This document shows positions 9,739 through 17,763 of a stretch of DNA of 64,000 nt, in pieces. The DNA comes from Methanobrevibacter sp. UBA412 (GTDB lineage: Archaea > Methanobacteriota > Methanobacteria > Methanobacteriales > Methanobacteriaceae): NCBI GenBank assembly GCA_002495685.1, contig DAGJ01000007.1:27013-91012 (forward strand). The letters are read 5' to 3'. The notes under the pieces are model-generated. The model searched no databases and was not told where the DNA came from. It was given only the letters and a program-made list of their open reading frames with translations. The translations under genes were made by a program, and so were the position numbers. Numbering within the stretch: the first letter of the stretch is position 1; each line of letters opens with the position of its first letter.

Positions 9739-10503
9739 ATGACAGGAAAAGTAATATTTATTGGCGCAGGTCCTGGAGCTCCAGATTTAATAACAGTTCG
9801 TGGATATCAAACTATTCAAAAAGCAGATTGCATAATATATGCTGGTTCATTAGTAAATAAAAAAGTATTAGATAACCGTAAATCTGATGCAAAAGTTTTT
9901 AATAGTGCTGAATTAAACTTAAATGAAATAGTAACAATAATGGAAAAAGCAACAAGTGAAAATAAATTGGTTGCAAGAGTACATACTGGAGATCCAAGTA
10001 TTTATGGTGCAATTGCAGAACAAATCAGATTATTAAAGGAAAAAAGTATTGAATATGAACTTATTCCTGGAGTTAGTTCAGTATTTGGTTCAGCAGCTGC
10101 ATTAGAAAAAGAATTAACTTTACCTGAAATTTCTCAAACAGTCATAATAACAAGACCTGAAGGAAGGACACCTAAACCTAAAGATGAATCATTAGAGAGT
10201 TTAGCATCTCATCATGCTACAATGTGCATATTCTTAGGTGTGGGTATGATTGATAAGGTAGTGAGCGAATTATCTAAAAATTATCCAATTAATACGCCTG
10301 TTGCAGTAGTTAAAAAAGCTACATGGCCAGATCAAGAAATTGTTAAAGGTACTTTAAAAGATATTGCAATTAAAGTAAAACAGGCCAATATTACAAAAAC
10401 TGCAATGATTATTGTAGGAGAAGTTTTAGGTCCTATAGACTTCAATGATTCTAAACTTTATGATGCAACATTTGCACATGAATATCGTGACAGTAAAAAG
10501 TAA
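9739..10503 (+). CDS. cbiF: Cobalt-precorrin-4 C11-methyltransferase (CbiF/CobM)
   Basis: SAM-dependent methylation of the corrin ring at C-11 in anaerobic cobamide synthesis. The N-terminal GKVIFIGAGPGAPDLITVRG and IYAGSLVN, then ARVHTGDPSIYGA and PGVSSVFGSAAAL, are diagnostic of the CobM/CbiF branch of the precorrin methyltransferases. Length of 254 aa is normal. ATG at 9739 follows GTGATTTTA, so the GTG at 9730 is read as Shine-Dalgarno rather than start. The stop lies 25 bp before priL. Corrinoids are needed here for Mtr and methyltransferases; cbiC lies in this window at 45.4 kb. Confidence 0.92.
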   Translation: MTGKVIFIGAGPGAPDLITVRGYQTIQKADCIIYAGSLVNKKVLDNRKSDAKVFNSAELNLNEIVTIMEKATSENKLVARVHTGDPSIYGAIAEQIRLLKEKSIEYELIPGVSSVFGSAAALEKELTLPEISQTVIITRPEGRTPKPKDESLESLASHHATMCIFLGVGMIDKVVSELSKNYPINTPVAVVKKATWPDQEIVKGTLKDIAIKVKQANITKTAMIIVGEVLGPIDFNDSKLYDATFAHEYRDSKK

Positions 10504-10528
10504 CCAAATTTAAGGAAAAAAATTTAAA

Positions 10529-11863
10529 ATGAATTTAATACCATATATAAATCCATTATCTGATGAAAGTTTAAAAATTGTTTCACAAAATAGTAATTTA
10601 AATGAAACATTTGAATATAACAATGGCTTAGTGGATACTATAAACCGTAGTTCAAATCAAAATTTAGAATCTAGTCATGTGCCTATAAGTATTGGGGATT
10701 TGGCGATAAAAAGAATTAATTGGTATATTGAACGTAAAAATAATAAAAATTATAAACTTTCAGATTATTCTTACCTTTTTAATAAGGATATATTGAAATT
10801 TGATGTAATTGCTTTTCATATGTTGGCACAAGCTGTAGCCACTAAATTTAATATAAGTTCTAGAGAGACTAAACTCTTCATAGAATCAGAAGGATCATTG
10901 ATTCTTGATAGATTAAATCGTTTGTTAACTAATGAAAGACAAGATATGGTTGATTCAATTTTAAAACAATTATCCATAACACAGGGTTCAAGATGGACTA
11001 TATTAAAAGATATTATTGATAATCGTAATTTATCTTTAACTAATTTATGTATAAACAATGGTGAAATAATTTTAAGTAAAGAAGATTTTTTGAATGCTTA
11101 TAATGATAAATTTCATAATAGACGTCCTGAAAGCATGTATGATATGTTAGTTGGTGAAAATCTTAAAGAACAAATAGTTTCTAATATGATAATGTTAAAT
11201 ACTGAAAATTATATTAAAATGATTAAAGAAAAATCTTCTTTTGTAAATATTCATTCTAATATTGAAAAACTAGGTTCTGATGTAGAAAAAACTATTTCTG
11301 AAGAAATGACTAAATATAGTACTTTTTATGCTAATGCAAATAATTTTAAAATAGGAAAATTAATTAGAGAAGCATTTCCACCATGTATATATAATACTGT
11401 AAATGGTGTATCTTCGGGTGGCCGTAATGATGCTATTGTTTTACTTTTAACTAGTTTTGTATCTTATGCTCGTTTATATCCAGGTATTTTTGCAAGTGAA
11501 GGTGGGGTGAAAGTTTCGGATATTGATAAAAATTTGGTCATTACTGAAAATGAAATTTTACCTTTAATTTATGAAGCTGCAGATAATTGTACTCCTCCAT
11601 TATTTGAAGATCAACCCCAAGAAAAAATAAATATTATTTCTAAACTAGGATTTGGTATGCATGATAGTCCTGATTTAAATCATGAAGGTGAAACTAAATG
11701 GTATACTCCAATGAGTTGTGAGAAAATAAAGATGCACCTTCCTCAATTGTGTAAAGCTGATAAAGATTGTAAAAAAATTAATAATCCTTTAAGTTGTTAT
11801 GGTATTAAAAAAAATAGATTAATTAGGGAAGGTAAAATAAAAGAAGAAGAAAAAAAGAATTAA
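10529..11863 (+). CDS. priL: DNA primase large subunit PriL
   Basis: Regulatory subunit of the archaeal/eukaryotic-type primase; it binds PriS and helps start and measure RNA primers. The 444-aa protein has an N-terminal helical part and a C-terminal Fe-S domain: FPPC near residue 285 and cysteines at about 408, 414 and 423 (LPQLCKADKDCKK, LSCYG) supply the expected [4Fe-4S] ligands. ATG follows AAGGAAAAAAATTTAAA. It lies just behind cbiF and is separated from priS by an opposite-strand gene. Confidence 0.92.
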   Translation: MNLIPYINPLSDESLKIVSQNSNLNETFEYNNGLVDTINRSSNQNLESSHVPISIGDLAIKRINWYIERKNNKNYKLSDYSYLFNKDILKFDVIAFHMLAQAVATKFNISSRETKLFIESEGSLILDRLNRLLTNERQDMVDSILKQLSITQGSRWTILKDIIDNRNLSLTNLCINNGEIILSKEDFLNAYNDKFHNRRPESMYDMLVGENLKEQIVSNMIMLNTENYIKMIKEKSSFVNIHSNIEKLGSDVEKTISEEMTKYSTFYANANNFKIGKLIREAFPPCIYNTVNGVSSGGRNDAIVLLLTSFVSYARLYPGIFASEGGVKVSDIDKNLVITENEILPLIYEAADNCTPPLFEDQPQEKINIISKLGFGMHDSPDLNHEGETKWYTPMSCEKIKMHLPQLCKADKDCKKINNPLSCYGIKKNRLIREGKIKEEEKKN

Positions 11864-11883
11864 TGAAGAAAATTTATGCTTTT

Positions 11884-12345
11884 TTAGTAATTATCACATT
11901 CATTATTATAATTTTGAATTATACTGTTTTCCCAATCATTGTAATTCATGAATTTATAATCTTCGATGCAATCAGCTAAAATATTAATTTTACGTTCTTC
12001 TTCATCAATATCTTCTTTTTCACAGAATTCACTTAATAAATCTGGAGAATATTTGTCCTTTTTTCTATCTACATATTTCAAGAATTTTTTATATTCTTCT
12101 TCATTAAAAAATTTTTCTGGAAGAAATAGTTCATCTTCCGCTTCTATGGTGAAAATTTCAACATAATTTAAATTATCTGGTATTTCGCCTTGTTCTAATC
12201 CTATTCCTTTTATTATTCCGGAATCTAATTCTATTATTGTCATTCCAGTTTTTTGATTAGGAATCCAGTTTTCTAAGGCAGGTTTTACAAGTGCTCTTGG
12301 ACTAATATCATTGAAAATGCTTTTTAGTTCTTCTTCACTAATCAT
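11884..12345 (-). CDS. Hypothetical acidic protein between priL and priS
   Basis: A 153-aa, strongly acidic, soluble protein on the strand opposite to priL and priS. ATG 12345 is preceded by AAGTGATTAAA, a good ribosome binding site; the GTG at 12354 is part of it. I see no known domain; the C-terminal half is charged and helical (EEYKKFLKYVDRKKDKY, CEKEDIDEEERK). It converges on priL with a 20-bp gap. Function unknown. Confidence 0.65.
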   Translation of the reverse strand: MISEEELKSIFNDISPRALVKPALENWIPNQKTGMTIIELDSGIIKGIGLEQGEIPDNLNYVEIFTIEAEDELFLPEKFFNEEEYKKFLKYVDRKKDKYSPDLLSEFCEKEDIDEEERKINILADCIEDYKFMNYNDWENSIIQNYNNECDNY

Positions 12346-12555
12346 TTTAATCACTTCTTTTTATATTTCTTATTTAATAACTATGAATCTTTTTAATTTA
12401 TATATTTATCCTTATTATTTTAGTATGAATTTTATATGTATTTTAAGAATATTTTATATCTTCAAAAAGTTATTTATATAATTTTAATATAGATATAAAT
12501 AATAGTATAAATATAATTACATTTATTTATAAAAACTATTTTTTTAAAGATTGTC

Positions 12556-13533
12556 ATGTTTGGTCCGTCATCATTACAAGAGCGAAGAAGATATTACAGG
12601 GAAGAATGGTCTCCAAATAATGTTCCTAATTTTATTTTAGATGAAATTATAAAAAAGGAATTTGGTTTTGATCATAATGGGACTGGTCCAAATGATCGTT
12701 ATAAAACTTTTAAAGGCCCTAAATCTTTGAGACGATTTTTACGTGCTAAAGCTCCTTTTGCTGCTTATGTTAGTGTAGCTTATTATCAAGAACCTCGTCG
12801 TAGAGAAGGTTGGGAAAAAGCAGAGTATGTTTTTGATGTTGATGCAAAAGATTTACCTATACGTTCCTGTAATTGTGATGGTGTTTGTGAAATTTGTTTA
12901 AGTGAAGCATTAGAAATTGTTAATAATTTAATCGATACTCTTAAATCTGATTTAGGAATAAAAAATATTCATTTAATTTACTCGGGTAGAGGTTATCATA
13001 TTCGGATATTAGATCCAGATATGGTTGTTGCAGGTACAGGTTTGCGAAGTGAAGTTTTGAAGTATGTAGCAGGTGCTGAAGTTCCAAAAAGTAAATTTTC
13101 AAATCCTAATAGTATTAATAATACTTATGATATTCCTCATTTTATGATCCCAATTGCATATCCTAATGTTTTTACTCAAAGAGTGAAATATGATATTTTA
13201 CATCTTAAAGGTAATGAAGAGATTGATGGTATTAATCCTAAATTGCTTAAAGATGTGATTAAATATAGAGGCTATTTGAATAATGATGATTGGGGTTCTT
13301 TTAAGGCTAATATAGGTCCTAGGCGGTATAAAGATATGGAAAGGGGTTTGGCTAAAGTGAATCTTTCTACTATTGATGCAAAGGTTTCTATTGATTTAAA
13401 ACGTATTTTACGTTTACCAAGTAGTCTTCATAGTAAAGTTAGTATGAAATGTGTTGAAGTTAAAAATCGTGAAAATTTTGATCCACTTAAAGAAGCTGTT
13501 CCTAAATTTGTATATGAACGTAAAGATTCTTAA
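12556..13533 (+). CDS. priS: DNA primase small (catalytic) subunit PriS
   Basis: Catalytic primase subunit of the archaeo-eukaryotic primase fold. EYVFDVDAKD at about 90-99 holds the metal-binding Asp pair (D94, D96). CNCDGVCEIC at 105-114 forms the zinc motif, and IYSGRGYHIRI at 141-151 matches the SGRGxH nucleotide site. 325 aa is the normal length. Upstream is a 200-bp AT-rich promoter region with TTATTTATATAA. Its partner PriL is encoded 0.7 kb upstream. Confidence 0.94.
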   Translation: MFGPSSLQERRRYYREEWSPNNVPNFILDEIIKKEFGFDHNGTGPNDRYKTFKGPKSLRRFLRAKAPFAAYVSVAYYQEPRRREGWEKAEYVFDVDAKDLPIRSCNCDGVCEICLSEALEIVNNLIDTLKSDLGIKNIHLIYSGRGYHIRILDPDMVVAGTGLRSEVLKYVAGAEVPKSKFSNPNSINNTYDIPHFMIPIAYPNVFTQRVKYDILHLKGNEEIDGINPKLLKDVIKYRGYLNNDDWGSFKANIGPRRYKDMERGLAKVNLSTIDAKVSIDLKRILRLPSSLHSKVSMKCVEVKNRENFDPLKEAVPKFVYERKDS

Positions 13534-14054
13534 TTTAATTTTTGGTAATGTTTTTTTTATTTTTTCCATTATATTTGTTATTTTTAATTATGAATCTGTT
13601 TTATTATTTAGTTTTTAATTTTGACTTTCATTTTTCTATTTTTTTTATTTAATAACTAATTATTTGATTTGATTTAATTTCTATTATTTTTTAATCTTTT
13701 ATTTTGGAAATTATTTTTTTCTTAACTTTTTTAATTTATTTTTATAGTTTATGTGCTTGTTTTAGTGTTAAATACTATTATTTAATGTTGTAGGTTTGTT
13801 TATTCTTTAATTTTGTTTTATTTAACTTTTTATTTTAACTGCTGTGTTAAAATATTTTATTATGTCTGAATTTTAAGATATTTATCTTGGTGTTTGGTTT
13901 AGTTTCATTCTAAAAGATTATTTATAATTATATTTTGTTCAATTTTTTTATTAATATTTTATTAAAAATAACTATACCTTTATATACTTGAAAGCACCTA
14001 TCTATTTCTTGGAGTTAAAAATTAAACAAAATTTTTTTAACTTCTAAAATTTAG
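13534..14054. other. T-rich intergenic region with a promoter at its right end
   Basis: About 520 bases with long T and A tracts and no convincing open frame on either strand. Near the right end a good archaeal TATA element (TTTATATA at 13979-13986, preceded by an A/C-containing BRE-like stretch) would place a transcription start near 14010 for the Asn-rich gene, giving an untranslated leader of about 140 bases. Confidence 0.5.
13979..13986 (+). promoter_or_regulatory. TATA box of the Asn-rich secreted-protein gene
   Basis: TTTATATA preceded by AACTATACC. It is the most promoter-like element in the 600 bases after priS, and is followed by a more G/C-containing initiator-like stretch (GAAAGCACC). 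Confidence 0.45.
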
Positions 14055-14098
14055 AATTGAAAATTTTTAGAAAAAATATAATCTAAAATTTTTCAATT
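14055..14098 (+). repeat. Leader inverted repeat (17-bp arms)
   Basis: Left arm 14055-14071 (AATTGAAAATTTTTAGA) and right arm 14082-14098 (TCTAAAATTTTTCAATT) pair with one mismatch around a 10-base loop. It lies in the predicted 5' leader of the Asn-rich gene, about 50 bases before its Shine-Dalgarno. It could fold in RNA or bind a dimeric regulator; the pairing is AU-only apart from two G-C pairs. Confidence 0.5.
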
Positions 14099-14210
14099 AT
14101 ATCGCCAAAAAAAATAAACTAAAAAGGATATTAGTTTAGGAGGCATAACATATGACAGAAAAATTTTACTAATAGAAATATTAATAATTTTAATAACTCT
14201 ATCAATTGCA

Positions 14211-14762
14211 ATGCAAGTAACATGTGCAACACCTGAAAATGAAATTAGTATACATAATAATACCACTACACAAATTACTAATATTCATCCCCACCATATA
14301 CCAATAGAACCGAATACAAAAAATAATTTAATAAACAACACCACAAATCATGTAAATGATACACGAGAACATCTGAATTCAAGTTTAATTAATAAAACAC
14401 CAAATAATATAAGTCCATTAATATTAAATAAATCACCAAATAATAATTCAGAAAGTATATTTGCACACAATCAAAGTTTCCAAAAATCAAACTTTTCAAA
14501 CACAATAATCGATTCATTAAACGATACACATTTCAGAGTAAACGAATTAACAATCATAAATAATCATTTAATGATACATAAAGAAATGAAAAATCCTGAC
14601 AAATTCAATGAATCAGAAATTTTAGGTAAACAAATTGAATTAAATAATCATATTAATAATCATTCGCATTTGCCTAAAATAATTGATGAAAAAAATCGAA
14701 ATTCAACTAATTTCACTAATAAAACCAGTAGAGATTTTAAGGAGGATGAAGATTATGATTAA
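14211..14762 (+). CDS. Asn-rich secreted-type protein; signal peptide appears frameshifted
   Basis: 183 aa from ATG 14211, extremely rich in Asn, His, Ser, Thr and Ile, with more than a dozen N-x-S/T sequons, as in heavily glycosylated cell-surface proteins of gut methanogens. The frame stays open upstream through KILLIEILIILITLSIA, a perfect-looking signal peptide, but has no start codon there. The strong Shine-Dalgarno (GGAGG at about 14140) instead serves an ATG at 14152 whose frame stops after six codons. One extra base between 14155 and 14162 would fuse that ATG to the signal peptide. The gene is therefore probably a recent frameshift pseudogene, a phase-variable gene or a sequence error. 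No adhesin repeats are present. Confidence 0.5.
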   Translation: MQVTCATPENEISIHNNTTTQITNIHPHHIPIEPNTKNNLINNTTNHVNDTREHLNSSLINKTPNNISPLILNKSPNNNSESIFAHNQSFQKSNFSNTIIDSLNDTHFRVNELTIINNHLMIHKEMKNPDKFNESEILGKQIELNNHINNHSHLPKIIDEKNRNSTNFTNKTSRDFKEDEDYD

Positions 14763-14829
14763 AGGAAAATATGTAAAAAAAGATATTAAATTCACCAAGG
14801 TAATCCAAAAAATTTGGCATTACATTTAA
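14755..14829 (+). CDS. Possible 24-aa peptide overlapping the end of the Asn-rich gene
   Basis: ATG at 14755 lies 8 bases after an excellent AAGGAGGATG Shine-Dalgarno and overlaps the preceding stop. It encodes a short basic peptide (MIKGKYVKKDIKFTKVIQKI then WHYI). Downstream, another strong GGTGGTGATG at 14856-14865 is followed only by ATA codons and an open frame. This looks either like a true microprotein coupled to the upstream gene or the remnant of a decayed one. Confidence 0.3.
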   Translation: MIKGKYVKKDIKFTKVIQKIWHYI

Positions 14830-14878
14830 AATTTAAAAAAAGTAAAAAATATTGGTGGTGATGTAATAATAAAATCAT

Positions 14879-14905
14879 ATAAGGGTAAAAAGTCAAGTCC
14901 CTTAT
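14879..14905. terminator. Hairpin between the Asn-rich gene and cca
   Basis: ATAAGGG at 14879-14885 pairs with CCCTTAT at 14899-14905 around a 13-base loop, followed by a T-rich stretch on the plus strand. It lies between convergent genes, so it may end transcription of the plus-strand unit. Confidence 0.35.
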
Positions 14906-14922
14906 TTATCAATTTACTTTTT

Positions 14923-16329
14923 TTATCTTTTTACATACTGTTTAGGATAAATAAAATCATCTAAAAAGTTTAAAAAATCTTTTTTAAAAGAATAATTTTC
15001 AAAATTTTTATTAGATAAGAAATTTTCAATTAAATCTAAATCATAAGTGGCAATGATTAAATCTTTTAAATTTTTACCAATTTTAATATTATGAATATTT
15101 TCATTAGTTAAAATATAATTAATATAAGATTCTGGTGTTTTAAACTTTCTTTCTTTAGTTAATACTAATAAATCATCAATACTATACAGTTTATCCCCAC
15201 GATAATTTTTAAAGTTATCACAGGATTTTTTACTCCAAATTTTAGGTCCTTCATGTATAATATATTTACTTTGCTTGTAAACATTTAACTCAAAAATAAA
15301 AATTGCTAATTTATTTTCATCAGTCCAATAATCACTTTTAAAAATACTGAAATCTTTTGTTTCTAATTTTTCAGTAATAGATTCCATAGTTTTATTTAAT
15401 TGGGGATGTAAACTATCTGGAGGGATTTCTGGTATTTCAAATTTTAACAAAAGTGTATGTGTTTCACGATCTTTGAATTTTTTTAATATTTCAGAAGTGC
15501 TTATTTTTTGTTTTTTATTTAATGGTTTGAAGTAATCTGATTTTTTGTCATTATTAGTTTCATCTAAAAAATTTCGTGAAGCGATTATAAAATCTACCAT
15601 TTTTTCTAATCTTAATGCTGCTCCAACATTCCTATTTTCATCAGTTGGATCTATTGTTATTAGGGGATCATTAAAATTTTTTCCAGTCCCATAATCTTCG
15701 AGGTCTATAATTATCCCATAATTCCAATTTTGTGCATTTTCTAATAATTTTTCAAAGGTTCCATATTTGAGAATGAGTAACTCACAAAGATACCCTGCAA
15801 ATCCCCCGACCTTAAATTCAGATCCATAAGTTTTTATTTCGCTCATGAATTTTTTTAAAAGTAAAACTTCACTTTTTTGTTCTTCTTTTAAATGAGAAGT
15901 TATATATTTAGTATGGAGTAATGTTCTATCTACTGCGGATTTTAATTGTTTTGCGGATTTAATTTTATAACAAGGAACAAAATCGATATCATAACCATCA
16001 ATACAACTTGTGAGGTATGGATGGGATGCGTAATGTTCTTCTGCTTTTCCATTAAATTCTTCACTACATTGATATCCTAATTTAAGCCCTAATTCTTTTA
16101 ATTGATCCATTGGTGTTGAGAGGGGGAAATTTATAAAAATATCTATATCAGATTTCCCTCTTAAAAATGTATTTTTTGCAACTGATCCTACAAGTAATGC
16201 CTCTGCATTAATATTTTGTTCTTTTAATATTCTATTTAAGTATTTTATTAAGTTGTTACTTAATGTATGTATTTGTTCTTTTTCCTTAGTAGTAGGTTGT
16301 ATTTCATTTAAGATTGTTTTATAATTCAT
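14923..16329 (-). CDS. cca: CCA-adding enzyme (archaeal tRNA nucleotidyltransferase)
   Basis: Adds or repairs the 3' CCA of tRNAs without a template. The class I archaeal enzyme shows GSVAKNTFLRGKSDIDIFI at about 48-66, the nucleotidyltransferase GS...DxD metal site, then GYDIDFVPCYKI with the third carboxylate. GGFAGYLCELLILKYG and DPTDENRNV are further archaeal CCA landmarks. 468 aa is the usual length. Minus strand, alone, with its ATG in a short AT-rich gap. Confidence 0.93.
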   Translation of the reverse strand: MNYKTILNEIQPTTKEKEQIHTLSNNLIKYLNRILKEQNINAEALLVGSVAKNTFLRGKSDIDIFINFPLSTPMDQLKELGLKLGYQCSEEFNGKAEEHYASHPYLTSCIDGYDIDFVPCYKIKSAKQLKSAVDRTLLHTKYITSHLKEEQKSEVLLLKKFMSEIKTYGSEFKVGGFAGYLCELLILKYGTFEKLLENAQNWNYGIIIDLEDYGTGKNFNDPLITIDPTDENRNVGAALRLEKMVDFIIASRNFLDETNNDKKSDYFKPLNKKQKISTSEILKKFKDRETHTLLLKFEIPEIPPDSLHPQLNKTMESITEKLETKDFSIFKSDYWTDENKLAIFIFELNVYKQSKYIIHEGPKIWSKKSCDNFKNYRGDKLYSIDDLLVLTKERKFKTPESYINYILTNENIHNIKIGKNLKDLIIATYDLDLIENFLSNKNFENYSFKKDFLNFLDDFIYPKQYVKR

Positions 16330-16426
16330 GTATTTTTCCCTTTTATTTTAGAATCTTTTTTGTATTATATTATCTTTATTTGTGCTATTTAAAAAAATTT
16401 TGGATGTTATTCTATTTTACTAAAAG

Positions 16427-16434
16427 TTTATAAA
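16427..16434 (+). promoter_or_regulatory. TATA box for the ABM-fold gene
   Basis: TTTATAAA, 55 bases before the ATG at 16489, is a near-consensus archaeal TATA box; the gene itself has AGGAGTTAAGTAT as ribosome binding site. Confidence 0.4.
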
Positions 16435-16488
16435 TGTTAATTAATATACATTGAATTAAAGTATTTTAATATTTTAGGAGTTAAGTAT

Positions 16489-16785
16489 ATGTTACTCGTA
16501 TTTGCAAAATTAATCCCTGTAAACGGAAAAGATAAGGAAATTATTGAAGAAGCACTAACTTTGGTTGAAGAAACCCGTAAAGAAGCTGCGAATATTGAAT
16601 ATAATTTCGATAAGGATGTTGAAGATGGAACCTATCTTTTTATTGAAAAATGGGAAGATATGGATGGTTTGAATAAACATCTTACTTCAAAACATTTTAA
16701 AGCTTTCGATACTAATATTAAGGCTTTTTCTAAAGATATGGATATTAAAATTTTTAATGCTGAGTCTGTTAATTTATATGAGTAG
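16489..16785 (+). CDS. Antibiotic-biosynthesis-monooxygenase (ABM) fold protein, YgiN-like
   Basis: A 98-aa single-domain protein of the dimeric alpha/beta-barrel ABM family. LLVFAKLIPVNGK at the start, YNFDKDVEDGTYLFIEKWED in the middle and LTSKHFKAF near residue 65 match the pattern of putative quinol monooxygenases such as YgiN. In an anaerobe the real reaction is unclear; heme or quinone-like detoxification has been suggested for related proteins. It is monocistronic, with a TATA box upstream and a hairpin terminator starting within its last codons. Confidence 0.8.
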   Translation: MLLVFAKLIPVNGKDKEIIEEALTLVEETRKEAANIEYNFDKDVEDGTYLFIEKWEDMDGLNKHLTSKHFKAFDTNIKAFSKDMDIKIFNAESVNLYE

Positions 16786-16810
16786 CTTTGCTACTCTTTT
16801 TCTTTTTTTT
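16780..16810 (+). terminator. Hairpin plus T-tract overlapping the stop codon
   Basis: GAGTAGC at 16780-16786, a TTT loop, GCTACTC at 16790-16796, then a long T tract. The TAG stop of the ABM gene sits inside the left arm. This is the classical intrinsic-terminator shape, which is unusually tidy for an archaeon. Confidence 0.7.
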
Positions 16811-16826
16811 AACAACCAATAATAAT

Positions 16827-16862
16827 TGTACAAAAAAATACATTATAGTTTTTATTTGTACA
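16827..16862. promoter_or_regulatory. Paired TGTACA boxes (TrpY-type TRP boxes) upstream of the shikimate operon
   Basis: TGTACA occurs at 16827-16832 and 16857-16862, in an inverted arrangement with A-rich extensions (TGTACAAAAAAA against TGTACAAATAAA on the other strand, 11 of 12 matching). They lie directly upstream of a TATA box (TTTATATA, 16868-16875). TGTACA is the published TRP-box core bound by TrpY in Methanothermobacter, so control by aromatic amino acids is likely; that assignment is inference. Confidence 0.6.
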
Positions 16863-16867
16863 TTAAA

Positions 16868-16875
16868 TTTATATA
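16868..16875 (+). promoter_or_regulatory. TATA box of the aroA'-aroB' operon
   Basis: TTTATATA lies 74 bases before the ATG at 16949 and immediately after the second TGTACA box, so a bound repressor would cover the BRE/TFB site. Confidence 0.45.
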
Positions 16876-16948
16876 CTTTTAAAGATTAATTAATTTTATA
16901 TATAAGTAAACTTTATTAAAAATTTACAGCAATTAAGGAGTTTTAATC

Positions 16949-17740
16949 ATGATAGGTAAAAAAATTCGATTAGAAAGAATAATAGACAGAAAAACAAAAA
17001 AAACCGTAATAGCTCCAATGGACCATGGGGTATCATCTGGGCCAATAAAAGGAATAGTTGATATGGATAAAACCATAGAACAAATATCTCGTGGAGGAGC
17101 AAATGCAGTTCTTATGCATAAAGGGATTGTAGAACAAGGACATAGAGGGTATGGAAATGATTTAGGATTAATAATACATTTATCTGCTAGTACAAGCTTA
17201 AGTCCAGATCCTAACAATAAAGTAACAGTAACTAGTGTAGAAAAAGCAATACAACTCGGTGCAGATGCAGTAAGTATACATGTAAATATAGGGTCTGAAA
17301 AAGAACCTGAAATGTTAAAAGAATTAGGGGAAATATCAGAAACTTGCAGCCAATGGGGAATACCATTATTAGCAATGATGTACCCAAGAGGACAAAAAAT
17401 CAAATCTGAAACAGATGTAAACATGGTAAAACATGCAGCACGTGTGGGAAGTGAATTAGGTGTGGACATTGTAAAAACAAATTACACCGGTGATCCAGCA
17501 AGTTTTGAAGAAGTGGTAGAAGGAGCATTAGTACCAGTTGTAATAGCAGGAGGTCCAAAAGTTGATACAGATAGAGAATTATTACAAATGGCTAAAGAAT
17601 CAGTTGAAGTAGGGGGAGCCGGAGTAGCATTTGGAAGAAATATTTTCCAAGCAGAAAACCCTGGAAAAATAACAAAAGCAATTTCAGAAGTAGTCCATAA
17701 CAAAATGGATGTGGATGACGCATTAGAATTATTAAAATAA
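16949..17740 (+). CDS. 2-amino-3,7-dideoxy-D-threo-hept-6-ulosonate (ADH) synthase
   Basis: First enzyme of the archaeal aromatic amino acid route that bypasses DAHP: a class I aldolase-like transaldolase joining 6-deoxy-5-ketofructose phosphate and aspartate semialdehyde. [17 protein letters not shown] at about 24-40, SLSPDPN, and [11 protein letters not shown] with the Schiff-base lysine (about 174) match the family; [13 protein letters not shown] binds phosphate. 263 aa is typical. ATG follows AAGGAGTTTTAATC. It is coupled to the DHQ synthase II gene 23 bp downstream and preceded by two TGTACA boxes. Confidence 0.94.
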   Translation: MIGKKIRLERIIDRKTKKTVIAPMDHGVSSGPIKGIVDMDKTIEQISRGGANAVLMHKGIVEQGHRGYGNDLGLIIHLSASTSLSPDPNNKVTVTSVEKAIQLGADAVSIHVNIGSEKEPEMLKELGEISETCSQWGIPLLAMMYPRGQKIKSETDVNMVKHAARVGSELGVDIVKTNYTGDPASFEEVVEGALVPVVIAGGPKVDTDRELLQMAKESVEVGGAGVAFGRNIFQAENPGKITKAISEVVHNKMDVDDALELLK

Positions 17741-17763
17741 ATAATTAAATAAAGGTAATTTTT

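Noticed and set aside
14211..14762. Interpretation as an adhesin-like repeat protein.
   Set aside because: No tandem repeats, Ig-like domains or membrane/wall anchor are visible; only Asn-rich composition and sequons are shared with adhesins.
16933..17469. Minus-strand open frame of 178 codons opposite ADH synthase.
   Set aside because: Entirely antisense to a well-conserved enzyme gene, with no Shine-Dalgarno and no domain resemblance.
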